A stretch of DNA of 64,000 nt from Aralia elata. Lineage: Eukaryota; Streptophyta; Magnoliopsida; Apiales; Araliaceae. The notes beneath the pieces are model-generated. The model saw only the letters and a program-made list of their open reading frames with translations, did not search any database and was not told the DNA's origin. The position numbers were made by a program, and so were the translations under genes. Each line of letters starts with the position of its first letter. The first letter of the stretch is position 1. Below, one piece after another: positions 1 through 11,937 of the stretch. The stretch lies in assembly GCA_034770075.1 (NCBI GenBank), contig CM068388.1:20021206-20085205 (forward strand). Reading direction: 5' to 3'.

Positions 1-644
1 ACCAAAACTCACACTTCGAAAATTTTGCGTACAACTTCTCCTTCCTGAGAGCTTCCAATACAATCTTCAAATGTTCAGCATGCTCCTCCTCCGTCCTTGA
101 ATACACCAGAATGTCATCGATGAATACGACTACGAACTTGTCCAAGTACTGCTTGAATACTCTGTTCATCATATCCATAAATGCTGCTGGTGCATTCGTC
201 AATCCAAAAGACATTACCAGAAACTCGAAGTGCCCGTAACGAGTTCTGAATGCAGTCTTCGGGATATCTTTCTGCCTCACATTCAGCTGATGATAGCCTG
301 TCCTTAGGTCGATTTTTGAAAAGTGTTTCGCTCCCTTAAGTTGATCAAATAGATCGTCAATCCTAGGAAGCGGATACCTATTCTTAATCGTAACTTTGTT
401 CAAATCCCGATAGTCGATACAAAGTCTCATCGAACCATCTTTCTTCTTTACAAACAGAACTGGCGCTCCCCACGGGGACACGCTTGGTCTGATATAACCT
501 TTATCTAACAGTTCCTGCAGTTGCACCATCAACTCTTTCATTTCTACAGGTGTCATTCGGTACGGCGGCTTCGATATTGGTGCGGTTCCCGGTGCCAGAT
601 CGATAACGAACTCAGTTTCCCTGTCCGGTGGCAGTCCCGGAAGC
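1..644 (-). pseudogene. Reverse transcriptase domain of the gypsy element (partial)
   Basis: Translating the minus strand gives a Ty3/gypsy reverse transcriptase N-terminal half that continues beyond base 1. Readable motifs, in order, are a YRMTPVEM-like entry, VLFVKKKDGSMRLCIDYR, the LRTGYHQL block, FGLTNAPAAFMDMMNRVF, and the catalytic VVFIDDILVYS near bases 108-140. The enzyme would copy the element's RNA into DNA in the cytoplasmic particle. The frame is lost at its junction with the protease (about base 645), where the DVFP reading runs into a TGA, so this is a decayed polyprotein segment. I saw no stop within the stretch in view. Confidence 0.85.
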
Positions 645-1484
645 TCATTGGGGGAAGACATCAGCGAATTCCCTCACGATTGGTATTTGACTCATCTCAT
701 CCCTGACCTGACGAGTATCAATTACATGTGCTAGATAACACACGCAACCTTTCTTAAGCAGTTTCTTGGTTTGCATCATAGTCAGACAACAAGATTGTCT
801 TGGTGACTTACTACCGTAAAACACCACCTTCGACTTATTTGGAGTCTTCAGGTGTACACATTTCTTCTTACAGTCAATAACTGCTCCGTGAATTGATAGC
901 CAATCCATTCCCAAGATTACATCAAACTCTCCCAGCCGAATTGGTATCAAATCCACCTTGAGCTTAAATCCTCGCAACTCAGCACTACAATTCCTATGAA
1001 TGCATTCTACGGGGATAATTTCCTTGTTTGCTACTTCTACCTTCATAGGGTGTTCTAACTTTTCACGAGGTAAATTTAACTGACTAGCAAATTCTTCAGA
1101 AATAAAAGAGCAGGTAGCACCCGAATCGAATAACACACATGCATTTATATCATTGATTGGGATGATACCTGAAACCACGTCTTTGGATTCCATGGCATCC
1201 TGAACAGTCATGTTGAACGTGCGGGCTGTTGGCCTGTTGGCTTGACTGGCTGGTGCCCCGTATTTCAACTGGTTGTTATTCCCACTGTTGTTGTTGCTCT
1301 TGTTGCCACTCCCGACGTCACCCTTCCTCTTCGGACAGTCCTTAATCTGGTGGTCGGGTGCTCCACAAGAGAAACATCCTCCTTTCTGTTTGTTAGGACA
1401 TTGAGGAGCCATTGCCCCGGTTGTCCACACCGGTAACAAACACTTTTCCCTTTCATGCATTCCCCAGTGTGGTTTTTCCCACAA
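645..1484 (-). pseudogene. Aspartic protease and second zinc knuckle of the gypsy polyprotein
   Basis: The frame carries a CCHC knuckle (CFSCGAPDHQIKDC) followed by a retropepsin-like domain with active site LFDSGATCSFI and the downstream flap and core motif VILGMDWL. In the intact element it would cleave Gag-Pol. This frame overlaps the upstream gag frame (1265-1936), and the switch lies inside the first zinc-knuckle region near 1400-1480, so a frameshift separates gag from protease here. A second frame loss at 645 separates protease from reverse transcriptase. The ATG shown is not a meaningful start, because the domain is the middle of a polyprotein. Confidence 0.85.
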
Positions 1485-2343
1485 TTGCTACACCTGCCAG
1501 TTTTTTTCACCTCCCCGCCAGATTGGTTTCCTCCGGATTTCTTGCTCCCGAACGATTGGCTTTCATTCCATTTGCGCTTATTGGGGTTGCTGCCCCCGCT
1601 GCTCCCTGCCCAGGCAGCCTCCTGGTTCTTCTTTCTGTCTTGATTAAATCGGGCTACTGCTTCATTGCCCCCTTCCGCAATGATAGCCCTTTCCAACAGT
1701 TCAGTGAAGTTCTTAATTTTCAATATTGCAACTGACTTCTGCACCCAGGATTTTAGTCCCAATTCAAACCTTCTCGCCTTCCTGGCCTCGGTGTCCACCT
1801 GATGTGGGGCAAATCGGGCCAGCTCATTGAATTTTGCCGCGTACTCGGCGACAGTCATATTCCCTTGTTTCAGTTCTAGGAACTTCACTTCTATGTCCTG
1901 CTGTGTATTCTCCGGAAAGTAATTTTCGAAGAACAACTCTTTAAATCTTTTCCATGGAATGACTCCTTCACCTACTCGACCCTTATTGGCAAATCCTGTC
2001 TTTTGTTCGCCTCGCCCTTCAGCATGAACGTGGCAAATCCTGTCTTTTGTTCCTCGGCCACCCGTGCGACCTCGAAGACCTTCTCTATCTCCTCGATCCA
2101 GGTCTGTGCTTCTATCGGGTTAAGAGTTCCCTTGAACTCGGGTGGTCCAACCAGTTTGAAGTCTTTAAAATTTGCCAGATGATGCACTGGCTCGGCTGCT
2201 GCTTGGGTCCCTCCAGGTGGCGGTCTTGATTGCATGGCTTCCGCCAGCATCTCCGCGAACATCCTCATTGGATTGGTTTGGTTTCCAACCTCACTTTCTG
2301 ACTCTTCGACCTGTCGGTTACGTGGTCGTCCTCTTGGCGGCAT
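1265..2343 (-). pseudogene. Gag of the gypsy element, broken
   Basis: Gag begins at the ATG ending at 2343 (MPPRGRPRNRQ) and runs to about 1972. It resumes in a second frame at 1936. The first piece holds the N-terminal gag domain (FKLVGPPEFKG, AQTWIEEIEKVF). The second holds FFENYFPENTQQD, the KFNELARFAPH block and a CCHC knuckle (CSNCGKNHTGEC). The expected residues between KGEA and the FFENYF block are missing. A 20-base direct repeat (ggcaaatcctgtcttttgtt, near 1988 and 2034) lies at the break, so a local duplication/deletion probably destroyed the frame. Gag would form the particle coat and bind RNA. Confidence 0.85.
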
Positions 2344-2740
2344 GATTTGAATTCTGGCCGACTTTTACCTATAGTTTTATATTTCACATAATATGTCATT
2401 AAAATCAGCAATCACGGGTAAAAACATCTATCAAATACATTTGATTTAAGTGAAACATCTGCATTTATATTGATATACCACTGTTTGTTACAAGGACTAA
2501 ACCTGTGACATACTTCTATAAATGCGCCACTACATGCCCTATCTATCATTAAACATTTCCCCTTTAAGACAAAAGTGGGGAATCCTGACTTTCCATCCTC
2601 AAAACAACAAAAGTTGGGGTTTAACTGCTACCCCAAACATGAAAACAAATATAGAGTTTCATAAGATAAACATGAATACGTCCCTAATATAACAAAAAGT
2701 GGGACTGACTGTACTAACGACAAACCACCATCATATCACG
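2344..2740. other. Spacer between gag and the upstream ORF of the gypsy element
   Basis: Untranslated AT-rich internal sequence of the element, with no ORF, repeat or recognisable signal. Confidence 0.5.
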
Positions 2741-3535
2741 TCACTGCACGTCGTGACGAATCCGTGCCTGCTGACCAGAAGAGAATGGCTCCCCTACCTC
2801 AGTCTGGGGCCTACTGTAGGCTGCATCTAAGGCATATCCTAGGGTCTCTATCCTCACTGCTCTGGCCTCCAACTGGTCCTCTAACTGATCAACCCTTCTG
2901 GCCTCCTTGACCCAGGCCTCTCTGACATGCCTCCTCTCAGACACCTCCAGCCCAAACTCAAACCTCATGGCCTCCTGCTTCGCCTTCAGGTGGGCGATCT
3001 GCAGATCCTTCTGCTCCAGTCTCTCTCTCAACTCAGCGTTCCGGGCCACTAATTCATGTAGCAGTGGTCCGATCTGCTGCGCTGAGGACTCGTAGCCCTG
3101 CAGCTGTACCTTTGCCACTCCCAAGTCATGCTCGAGCTGATAGGCCAGGTCTCTATACTGGTCCTCTCTGATCTGGTGGGTCTGATTCTGCTCCTCCAGA
3201 TGAGCTATCCGAGCCTCCAGCTCCTCGTTCCTGCTGGTCAGTCCCTCAATGATATCGTCGGTAGTGGACCCCATGCCATCAACATAAGTAGGTGGCTCCT
3301 CTCCCTCGGTCTCGGGGTCCTCCTCCTCAGCATCCGGGTCCTGACTACCGGACCTCATGACTCCACCTACAACCGGCTCTGGTAGCTCCCTCTGATAGTC
3401 CTCCTCTGGCTCGGACTCCTCCAGTGGTACCCCTGGGGCAATAGGAGCATACCCCACCAACTGCTCCGCAACTACTGGTATATCTAGGAATGTCTCCTCC
3501 TCCTGGGTCCCACTAGTCCCTTCCCTGTCAGCCAT
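2741..3535 (-). CDS. Extra coiled-coil ORF between 5' LTR and gag
   Basis: An uninterrupted 264-residue frame starts at the ATG at 3533-3535 (MADREGTSGTQEEE). The longer reading upstream to 3688 is hydrophobic and looks untranslated. Residues about 1-90 are acidic and proline-rich (EEDPETEGEEPP). Residues about 95-240 form a long heptad-rich coiled coil (RNEELEARIAHLEEQ, ELRERLEQKDLQIAHLKAKQ). There is no zinc finger, membrane segment or enzyme motif. It lies between the primer site and gag, on the same strand, and is intact although gag-pol is broken. The ATG directly follows a pyrimidine-rich TTGTAG that looks like a splice acceptor, which might explain how a second leader ORF is expressed; that is inference. 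The function is unknown. Confidence 0.65.
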   Translation of the reverse strand: MADREGTSGTQEEETFLDIPVVAEQLVGYAPIAPGVPLEESEPEEDYQRELPEPVVGGVMRSGSQDPDAEEEDPETEGEEPPTYVDGMGSTTDDIIEGLTSRNEELEARIAHLEEQNQTHQIREDQYRDLAYQLEHDLGVAKVQLQGYESSAQQIGPLLHELVARNAELRERLEQKDLQIAHLKAKQEAMRFEFGLEVSERRHVREAWVKEARRVDQLEDQLEARAVRIETLGYALDAAYSRPQTEVGEPFSSGQQARIRHDVQ

Positions 3536-3758
3536 CCTACAACACAGACAGAGATAACAAATATCAGTATCATAATAAAATATGTTCATTGATAGAATGA
3601 AATGATATTTTATCATGTATAACTCGGCTTGGCAGATTTCCACAATCCACCCCCAAACAAGACCATTACCTGAATCTCCTTGATTCATATCCTAGCGTAC
3701 TCAATACGAGTTTAATGCTAAGGTTATAACCTAGGTTTCGCGATCCTAAAGTTTATAG

Positions 3759-3776
3759 CCTATGGCTCTGATACCA
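3759..3776 (-). other. Primer binding site, initiator Met-tRNA type
   Basis: The minus strand reads TGGTATCAGAGCCATAGG, matching the 3' end of plant initiator methionine tRNA. It lies three bases inside the 5' LTR border. It fixes the orientation of the element and the LTR edge at 3780. Confidence 0.9.
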
Positions 3777-3779
3777 ACC

Positions 3780-5873
3780 TGTGACGCCCCCAAATTCGGG
3801 TCTCCAAATACCCGGATCCGGTCATCACGATCCAATACAAACAATCACCTCTAACAACATATGGTAACTAAAATGTGGAATATAACAAACATACGTTGTT
3901 CATTACAAAGGTGTTACTAGTCCCAGAATACAATAACCTTAAACACATACACAAATCCATACCCTAAATAACTATCAGGGTTTAAATTACATTAACGGTA
4001 ATTAACTACACATAAATTTAAAATCAGCTACATGAAGTCTATCACTTCATCTTTTCTTTCCCTTTGTTCTTCCCTGACGTCTCGGGTTGAGCTGCAATGA
4101 AGTCATGATATAGCAAGGATGAGCAACGAGTTTGCTCAGCAAGTTTAAAGTACAACAATAAGAATATATCATGACGGAAGGGATATAGAAAGAGATTTCA
4201 ACCATAGAATTATCAGAAGCAAGAACAATAAATGCTTTTAGAACAATTGGTAGTCAAATAGACTTTGAACAATAACTTCCAAAGGAGTCAATAGCTAGTT
4301 GACCCTCTGGTTACTAGCTACAGAATAAGTACTTGAGGGGATCAGCCTCGCGTACGCTATGTGTATACATAACATTTAATTCCGCTAGTTGTACCTTATA
4401 TCCGGTACCTGAGGTACTCCCCTATAATAAAAGGAGTGTTCATACAGTCTAAGAATCCTTACCATCGATTGGTTCGGATAGCTTTTATAAATTCTTACAT
4501 ACGCGTCTGACCGAGACAAGGGTTCAGACTTAATCATGAGTAGTTCGTGAATTTCAGAACTTAAATAATTATACGAATTCAAATGCACAAGTGCGAATGC
4601 CAATGAATACATAGATGTGGAATAATTTTAAAAGTAATTAGACCACTTAAGGCATGCTTGGAGATAAGATTCAAGCTTAAAGAATAACTTGCAATAATAT
4701 ATATACCTTTTTGCACGAATTAAAAATAATGCATAAGGTTTAGAAACTTGCTCAATGTAAAAGTTGAGTAAGTTGGAACTTGCCTGATTGCTCAGCTATA
4801 GATTAATTGATCTTGGATAACCTATCAGTTGATAACGTCAGTTTATCCATTAGCATTGCATAACTATATATCGATACACTCACTTATGCTATTTATTTAA
4901 AAGATACACAATTCACCATATATATTTAATTTCTGCCTAATCATTAGCTTAACAGAAATTAACTTAATGACTTTTAGCTATTAAAATAATTGATAGCTAA
5001 TCATGATTACTATTCTTCGAATGTTCAGATTATTACCCTTATTGTCTCTAAATATGGGTTACTAATCTTTATTTATTATTTAGTGATAAATAATAAATAA
5101 TTAATTGATTAACTTTACTCATACATAAGTATTATTTAATGATAATACTTAAGTATTTATTATTTATTGATAAATAACAAATAATTACTTACTAATTTAT
5201 TCATCATTATCATTTATTTATTAATCAAATAATAGTTATATTTTTATTATCTTTATTTATTATTTAATAAATAATAAATAATTAATTTATTAACTTTATT
5301 CATATTTAATTATTATTCAATGATAATAATTAAATATTTATTATCTTTATTTATTATTCATTGATAATAAATAATTATTTTATTAATTTTATTTATTAGT
5401 TACAGTGACTAGTTAATCTACAAGTGTGCCATCGACTCAATTTAATAACCAACATAATAGGCAACAATTTCTTCCCAGATTATAACAATACTGATTTTGA
5501 ATTCAATACCCATTCCAATCGGAAAACCAAATAAAACCAAATTACCAGAACATTAAAGTTTTGCAATACACAGAGGTTTAAACCAAGCAATTTAACACAG
5601 CTCCCTATTACGGTGCATATCAACCACAACAGAGAATTTACACAGTACAAATCCCAAACGAAAACAACCTGCAATAACCCTAAGGTTCATACAACACAAT
5701 CCCAGGTTTCCAAACGGAACAACGCAATACGGTACCAAATGCTTAAATCCCAACAATATTATACAATTCCCAAACAGTATGTTATAACCAATACCATTGA
5801 TAACACATTACCAGAATTCTAAATCAAATAAATCAACACCATACAGTATAATCCCAACCAAATGTATAGTATA
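3780..5873 (-). repeat. 5' LTR of the gypsy element, first part
   Basis: This is the U5-side end of the LTR. On the plus strand it starts TGTGACGCCCCCAAATTCGG, the same end motif as the three solo LTRs in this window. It is interrupted at 5873 by a Tat/Ogre-type element that duplicated GTATA (5869-5873 and 18969-18973). The LTR resumes at 18974. The joined length is about 3.54 kb, close to the 3.6 kb solo LTR at 32809. The segment 4880-5400 is extremely AT-rich (ATTTATTA runs) and has no coding content. Small frames here (for example 4385-4612) look like chance. Confidence 0.85.
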
Positions 5874-7884
5874 TGTCGATGCCGGTTTTCTCGTCTTTCT
5901 TCGCGATATTTGTCCTTTTCCGATTTTAGCCTTTGTTATTAGATGATTTTGGGAAAAGGTCGGCATTGATGTCGACGGGGTTTTGAAAGATCGTTTTTTA
6001 TGATGAGCCAATTAACCAGAGTCGCCAGTTGGTATATTTGAAATGGATGTACCAACTCATCCGAGTTTCGTTTTCGTAAATCGCTGGCTCATATGTGACT
6101 CCGAATTAATTGGTCTGCGAACCGAGATTCATAGAGTTCGGGGGTTTGCTTAAGCGAGGGGAAGGTGTTAGGCACCCCCCGACTTCCGTGAAACACGGTT
6201 ACCGCAATCTTGATGCTTTCCTATCCTTTAATTCATGAAATGTGTATGTACGCGCGCGTGTGTGTGTATGTGCCTATGTGAATGTTGTGGTGAGTTTGTA
6301 TGAAAGAGTCATTTGGATTTTTAGGAAAAGTCGTGCTTTAATTTGAAAACGCTTCGGAATGTCTTTTCAGCATACACGAGAAAGCTCTATGAGAAAGGTT
6401 TGATTTTAATTGTCAACACTGCAAGATTTCCATTAGGTGTCGTTTTGGCGAAACAAGAGTTTTAAACCTTCGTCAAAATAGGAATCGAGATCTATACGTT
6501 GCCTTCGTAACTCAATGATGGGCAATTTCTAGGATCTCTTTAACCCTATGCACAACGGTTTAATAAAACGTTACTTATTTATAAAATCATTTTGTGTGAT
6601 GTTTTGGAAAACGATTTTTCTTTAGCTTTCTCGTTAAATAGGAATCGACATTCGTTAGCACTTTCAATTTCTTATCCTCGTGAAGCTAATAACCTAATTT
6701 GATTGAATTTTATGAAAGTCTTCATCGTTTAGCTTTGAAATCAATTTTAGGTCGTAAATCAAATCAAGCATTAAAATGCATTGGGGCTATCCATGGGCAT
6801 GTAAGCTATCCAAATAACCCCAACGCCCACAATCACATACTTCACTATTACGGGGGCCTTAAACCCGATTTCAACTTGGTATCGTTTTAAGGCCCAACGA
6901 TTACAATTTACAATAAAGGATTACATACATCAACATTGTCCATCATCGGATTTGGACCACGGGGTCGCGTTCCTAGGCTCACATCCACAATTTATACACA
7001 CCCACGCAATGGATACTACAAAAATTAAACAAGCTAAAATCGCCAAATGGAGATCATCGGGTCATTAGGAAGAATTTTGTTCCATTGGGAACCCTCACTA
7101 ATAATCCTCAATCCTTGTATCCTCAATAATATACAAAGAAAACTACATATAATATAACCCAAATGACCAAAAGCTTAACAAAATGATATAACGAAAATGC
7201 TATAAAAGAGGACTTTTCACCTTGCAAATGTTACCACAATTCGTACAAACTCGTATATTGAATGAAGTAGAAAATATATATGCTACAATCTAATCAAAAG
7301 AGTATAATTTCTCTCTTTTTTCTCTCTTTTCTCTCCTTTCCCGAGCTATCTTTGTTGCTATTTTTCTCTTCCTTTTCTTCCCAAAACTGCTGCTGTCCTT
7401 TCCCCTGGATGAAATGAAGAAACTGAGCTGAAATAGGCTGGCCTAGGGTAGCCGCAGATTGATCTGCGGCTGGCCGCAGATCAATCTGCGGCTGGCTGGC
7501 CCACCAGCCACTCAGCCTGGTTTCGAGTTCCGTGTTTCGAGTTCCGTGTTTTCAAAAGGCGCACTCATTGGCCGCAGATCAATCCGCGGCTGGCTGGCTT
7601 GACTTTCTCGATCTTCATGCTACGCCTCAATTCTCGTGTCGTGACGTCGGTTTTCGCCGACATGTTCGTATTTTGCAGTCCGGGAATTACTGGGAGACGT
7701 GCCACATCATTCGGGAATGCTCAAATCGGACAGCCTTGTTGTCACGTCGGTTTTGGTTGTAAATCGTCGCGGTGGCGTCGAGTGTTCGTATTTGTCCATC
7801 TTTTGCTCTCGCAGGCCGGTTCATTTGACGGATTTTCCCTCCTGTCAGGGTTAGTATACGAAGTGCAAAATTTGGGTGTCTACA
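5874..7884 (-). repeat. 3' LTR of the Tat/Ogre-type element
   Basis: Begins TGTCGATGCCGG and ends GGGTGTCTACA on the plus strand, and matches 16945-18968 throughout. It holds the GC-rich palindrome cluster at 7450-7590. Frames inside it (such as 6699-6890 and 7532-7910) recur in the other LTR only because the LTRs are duplicates. Confidence 0.92.
7450..7590. repeat. GC-rich palindrome cluster in the Tat/Ogre LTR
   Basis: Three inverted repeats. 7450-7471 has 10 bp arms AGCCGCAGAT and ATCTGCGGCT around TG. 7473-7492 has 9 bp arms GCCGCAGAT and ATCTGCGGC around CA. 7571-7590 is the same as the second with one mismatch. The other LTR has the same three at 18534-18555, 18557-18576 and 18655-18674. 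The function is unknown. Confidence 0.85.
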
Positions 7885-7898
7885 GCTGCCCCTCTTTA
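7885..7898 (-). other. Polypurine tract of the Tat/Ogre-type element
   Basis: The minus strand reads TAAAGAGGGGCAGC directly next to the 3' LTR. This is the expected plus-strand primer and confirms the minus orientation. Confidence 0.8.
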
Positions 7899-8086
7899 TC
7901 ATGTTTATGAAATGTTAAATGAAATGAACATGATAAAGAATAGATACCCGACGCATGAATGACAGTTCACAAGGATGACAATACATACATAATGCAGCAC
8001 ATGCAACTTATGATGCAACACAAGATATAAGGCATGCAAAAAACTCGTAAAGGTGTCAATGCATCAATCCCCGCCCGCCTTGTTAG

Positions 8087-8335
8087 TCGACGGGTTTCGT
8101 CTTCCAATCGGTCGTCTCGTTTGTGCCGGGTCTCGTATCCGGTCGTCAGTCTCGTGATCACCGGGTCTCGTATCCGGTTGATCGTCTTGTGAGTGCCGGG
8201 TGTCGTATCCATTCGCTCGTCTCGTAATCGCCGGGTCTCGTCTCCGGTCGATTGTCTTGTGAGTGCCGGGTCTCGTATCCGATCGCTCGTCTGGTCGGGG
8301 CTGGGTCTCGTATCCGGTCACCCATCTCGTAATCA
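8087..8335. repeat. Tandem repeat, about 35 bp unit, 7 copies
   Basis: Units share CCGGGTCTCGTATCCGGTCG followed by a variable TCGTCTCGTAATCG-like half. They differ from each other by several bases. The repeat lies in the 3' untranslated part of the Tat/Ogre-type element. Frames across it encode only repetitive peptides and are not genes. Confidence 0.9.
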
Positions 8336-8478
8336 CCTTACTCCATCGCATTGTCATCAGAGGAAGTTATTCTCCTGACTAGCTTGAAAGGCATCCTTGG
8401 AATTCGTCCTCACACATCGTTCTTGGCAGCCATCGCTTTTGACTCAGATAGGCTAGGACCTTGACATCTAACCGCCTT

Positions 8479-9214
8479 GTTTGGATCTCAGCCCTTTCCA
8501 GGGGTCGTTGATTGTTTGGATCTCAGCCCTTCCCAGGGTCTTTGATTGTTTGGATACCAGCCCTTCCTAGGGGATGTTAGTTGTTTGGATCTCAGCCCTT
8601 CCCAGGGTGTTAGTTATTTGGATACCAGCCCTTCCCAGGGGATGTTAGTTGTTTGGATCTCAGCCCTTCCCAGGGTGTTAGTTGTTTGGATCTCCGCCCT
8701 TCCCAGGGTGTTAGTTGATTGGTTGGATACCAGCCCTTCCCAGGGTGTTAGTTGATTGGTTGGATACCAGCCCTTCCCAGGGTGTTAGTTGTTTTTTTTG
8801 GATACCAGCCCTTCCCAGGGGTCGTTGATTTTTGGATACCAGCCCTTCCCAAGGATCGTTGATTTTTGGATACCAGCCCTTCCCAGGGATCGTTGATTAT
8901 TTGGATACCAGCCCTTCCCAGGGATCGTTGATTATTTGGATACCAGCCCTTCCCAGGGATCGTTGATTTTTGTATACCAGCCCTTCCCAGGGATCGTTGA
9001 TTTTTTGGATACCAGCCCTTCCCAGGGATCGTTGATTATTTGGATACCAGCCCTTCCCAGGGATCGTTGATTTTTGGATACCAGCCCTTCCCAGGGATTG
9101 TTGATTTTTTGGATACCAGCCCTTCCCAGGGATTATTGATTTTTTTGGATACCAGCCCTTCCCAAGGATCGTTGATTTTTTGGATACCAGCCCTTCCCAG
9201 GGATCGTTGACTTG
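8479..9214. repeat. Tandem repeat, about 34 bp unit, about 21 copies
   Basis: The core GGATACCAGCCCTTCCCAGG is followed by GATCGTTGATTTT-like spacer. Early copies have a GGATCTCAGCC variant and a GTGTTAGTT spacer, later copies a GATCGTTGATT spacer, so two subfamilies expanded in blocks. The core can fold (CCCT-TCCC-AGGG). It lies in the non-coding 3' part of the element. Hypervariable tandem arrays in this position are known for Tat/Ogre elements. Confidence 0.93.
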
Positions 9215-10422
9215 ATTTAAGTGATTTCTTGAAGTGGGATGTGTGATCGGCTTCTGTCCTGAATCTCCCACCAACATTGTCCACGTACCATGCCGTAAAA
9301 GCCATCATGATCTGATCATTTGTGAGGTTGAAAGCGACGTGCTTGTACTTTCCCCTGAAGATTTTCATTTTTGATCGTACATGTATGCATGCAAAAGATG
9401 TTATGCACGATCCGACGGATATGTTATGGACAGATGCATGTGCACAACATATGTTTGGATATAAATGACCCCTGTTCAGTCAAATGATACGATTCGACAG
9501 TCGTCGTTGCTTGCCAACATTTGATTGGATCACGCCTCGTCGTGAAGTGTTGTTACTAGACTTCAACATTGGTGTGGTATTCTGCCTGTTCTTGGTCGTC
9601 TTCATTTCATCGAGTTGAGGCAGCCTGTCTCGCTCTTTGTGATGATCGACAGCTATGTTGGGCTCCTCGGCCTTTTGATCATTTCTGCTGGCCGATATGC
9701 TGTTGTCCCGCATTATATCATCCTTTTATATGTTCATGCACGTGGATCATTTGGATGTCGAGGCAATGATAGTCAGGATTGGGGAAAGGCCCACTGACGA
9801 GGAGTTCTATGTGGCCTCAGCTTCCTTCCATTTCACGGTTTTTAATTGCCCCTGCCTTGGCGCGTGTTGTTACCAAGAATTTCTATCGAAAACTCGCGAT
9901 GTTGACCGTGCTGAGTTACCCACAGCTCTGCAAGATCCTGCATATCAGACAACTAACAAATGCCAAAACTTGAAGGCTCGGGCCGTTGGTGTTAATTCAA
10001 CACAAAGATATTATAATCTCGACAACAGAGTAAATGCAGTTAAAGCACATGAAATTGAATATCTGTTGATCGCACAATCTAGCGAGTTGTGAACCGTAAA
10101 TGTACCAGATTGGAAGTTATTTTCAATCCCTCGTGAGTTGATGATTTTCTACTTGACGAGTTATGAAATCGTAAGAACAGCTTCAAGCATTCATGGTCAT
10201 TGTACGTGAGTAAGGTCGAGTTCGAAAGAACTACCTTCCCTCCTCAAAGGTATTCTGTCTCCATTCGCGACAACGTTCTTAGCAGGATTGACGTCATATG
10301 ACAAATGCACTGTGCGATGCAGCACCCAGTAGGGGTTTCTCTTCCATGACTCATTGTTTAAGGCCGAGAATTTTTTTCGCATTATCTTTTCTCTTTATTA
10401 GTCCACTTCACTTGTCTCGTTT
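9215..10422. other. Non-coding internal region of the Tat/Ogre-type element
   Basis: No retroviral domain is readable on either strand. Short frames (9036-9368 minus, 9697-10092 plus) have no recognisable motif and partly run into the tandem repeat. It may contain degraded pol or captured sequence, but I cannot show either. Confidence 0.4.
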
Positions 10423-10903
10423 TCTTAGGCTTTTCAAAGTTACCCATTTAACGAGTTTTGGACCAATGACTCCCGGACCAGACGGTTTTGGGGCATTAGG
10501 TGTACAGACACCCTTTCAGGTTTATTTACTCGAGTAACAAAGGCCACGGTTCGAGACAAGCTGGTGGTCTGCCCCATTCGCTCTTTGCTTGACCTTGCGC
10601 AAGATTCGTTTTCTTAGGCTTGAGTTACCCATGTAGCGAGTGTTAGGCCGGTGACTCCCAAACCGGACGGCTTTAGGGCACCAGATGCAGAGCCACCCCT
10701 TAGGCTTAATTACTCGAGTAGCCTATGCCACGATTCAAATCTGCTCGGGCCTCCTCTACTGTAATGCTCGTTTTCTTAGGCTCTGAGTTACCCATATAAC
10801 GAGTGTTGGGCCAGCGACTCCCAAACCAGATGGCTTTAGGGCACCAGGTGTAGAGACACCCCTCAGGCTTAATTACTCGAATAACCCAGGCCACGATTCG
10901 AGA
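10423..10903 (-). repeat. Three copies of a conserved ~120 bp non-coding module
   Basis: Copies lie at about 10423-10556, 10614-10737 and 10775-10903. In element sense each runs from TGGCC..TATTCGAGTAA through GTGTCTCTACACC and GGTTTGGGAGTCG to GCCTAAG. The same module occurs once in the Athila-type element at 46282-46405, in the same sense and also between the coding region and the 3' LTR. The copies are colinear with few indels. One strand of copy 1 is open in one frame, but copies 2 and 3 are not, so a structural role is likelier than a peptide. Confidence 0.85.
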
Positions 10904-11937
10904 CATTAGCCTGATAATCATTTATCGTCTGACTTCTTGATATTAGCTTGATAATTATCGACTGTCTGACTACGTGTTTAATTGCCATCAACGTCGTCAT
11001 GGTTTTATACCCCACAACTGAAAGTTTGTGCAATGCAAAGTGAAGACTGGCACATGAGGTCGATCCTGTCGCAAACGTTGCTTTGAATTAAGGCTTTGTA
11101 CCCGATCAAAAGGTTGAATAGCCTTCTTCGTCTAATTATACTCACGATCGTGCTCCACGGATGCTTGTCAGAATTAATTCGATTCCTATCAAGTCAAATA
11201 AAATCCCCCTTTCACGCGGGTCACCGTATCCCGGGAAAACTATGCTTGACAAATGCCAGATGATCGTAATATTTGATGATGATGGTGCATGTTGACGAGA
11301 TTGTTGCATGGGTGCCAATTTGCACGCCATCATTTCCTGGGTAGTTGACAAATGCCCCAGCGTTAAGTTGCTTTTCTTGTGATCTCCCTCGTACTGGTTG
11401 CATCGGCATCTCACTGGGCTGACAAAAGATCCGGTCCTTTGACCTGTTGAAAGGTTTGGGGGATTTTTGATCTAGTGTTAAGTTGCTTCTTTTTTTTTTC
11501 GTGCCCCTACTCCGGGTTCTTCGTGATCGTTTGGGGGTTCTGATGTTTGATGGCGATGGTTTGGTCTAAGTCGGGTTTGGGTTTATCTTCGACCCATCCC
11601 TCGATCTCGTCAGGCGTATTGTCGATATCTGTCTCATTTTGCTCAATCGCCATCAGATCGAAATCTAGCTTTATACCAAAATCGTGATCCTCCTTCAAAT
11701 TTGGCCATATTGCTTGTCAGGCTAGAATGCCTCAAATCGGGGTGCTGCCCTTAAAACAAAAAATGCTTGTCATATATATAACACATTTCAGCACATGATC
11801 TTCCTTTTGGATAACATGACAAAATGACATGAGCGTGCAGGGACTTGAAATAAAACTCAGAATTTTAAAACCCAATGATCTTCCACTGGCCGGGATTCAC
11901 TGCCATACTTCTGGATTTACCCCCTTCCCCATCATGC
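10904..11937. other. Spacer downstream of gag in the Tat/Ogre-type element
   Basis: This stretch follows gag in element sense. A 63-residue acidic frame (11507-11698 minus) could be a gag C-terminal or early pol remnant, but shows no protease or reverse transcriptase motif. The rest is non-coding. Confidence 0.35.

Noticed and set aside
8479..9214. Regular ~34 bp repeat resembling a CRISPR array
   Set aside because: Units are contiguous with no unique spacers, and lie inside a plant retrotransposon.
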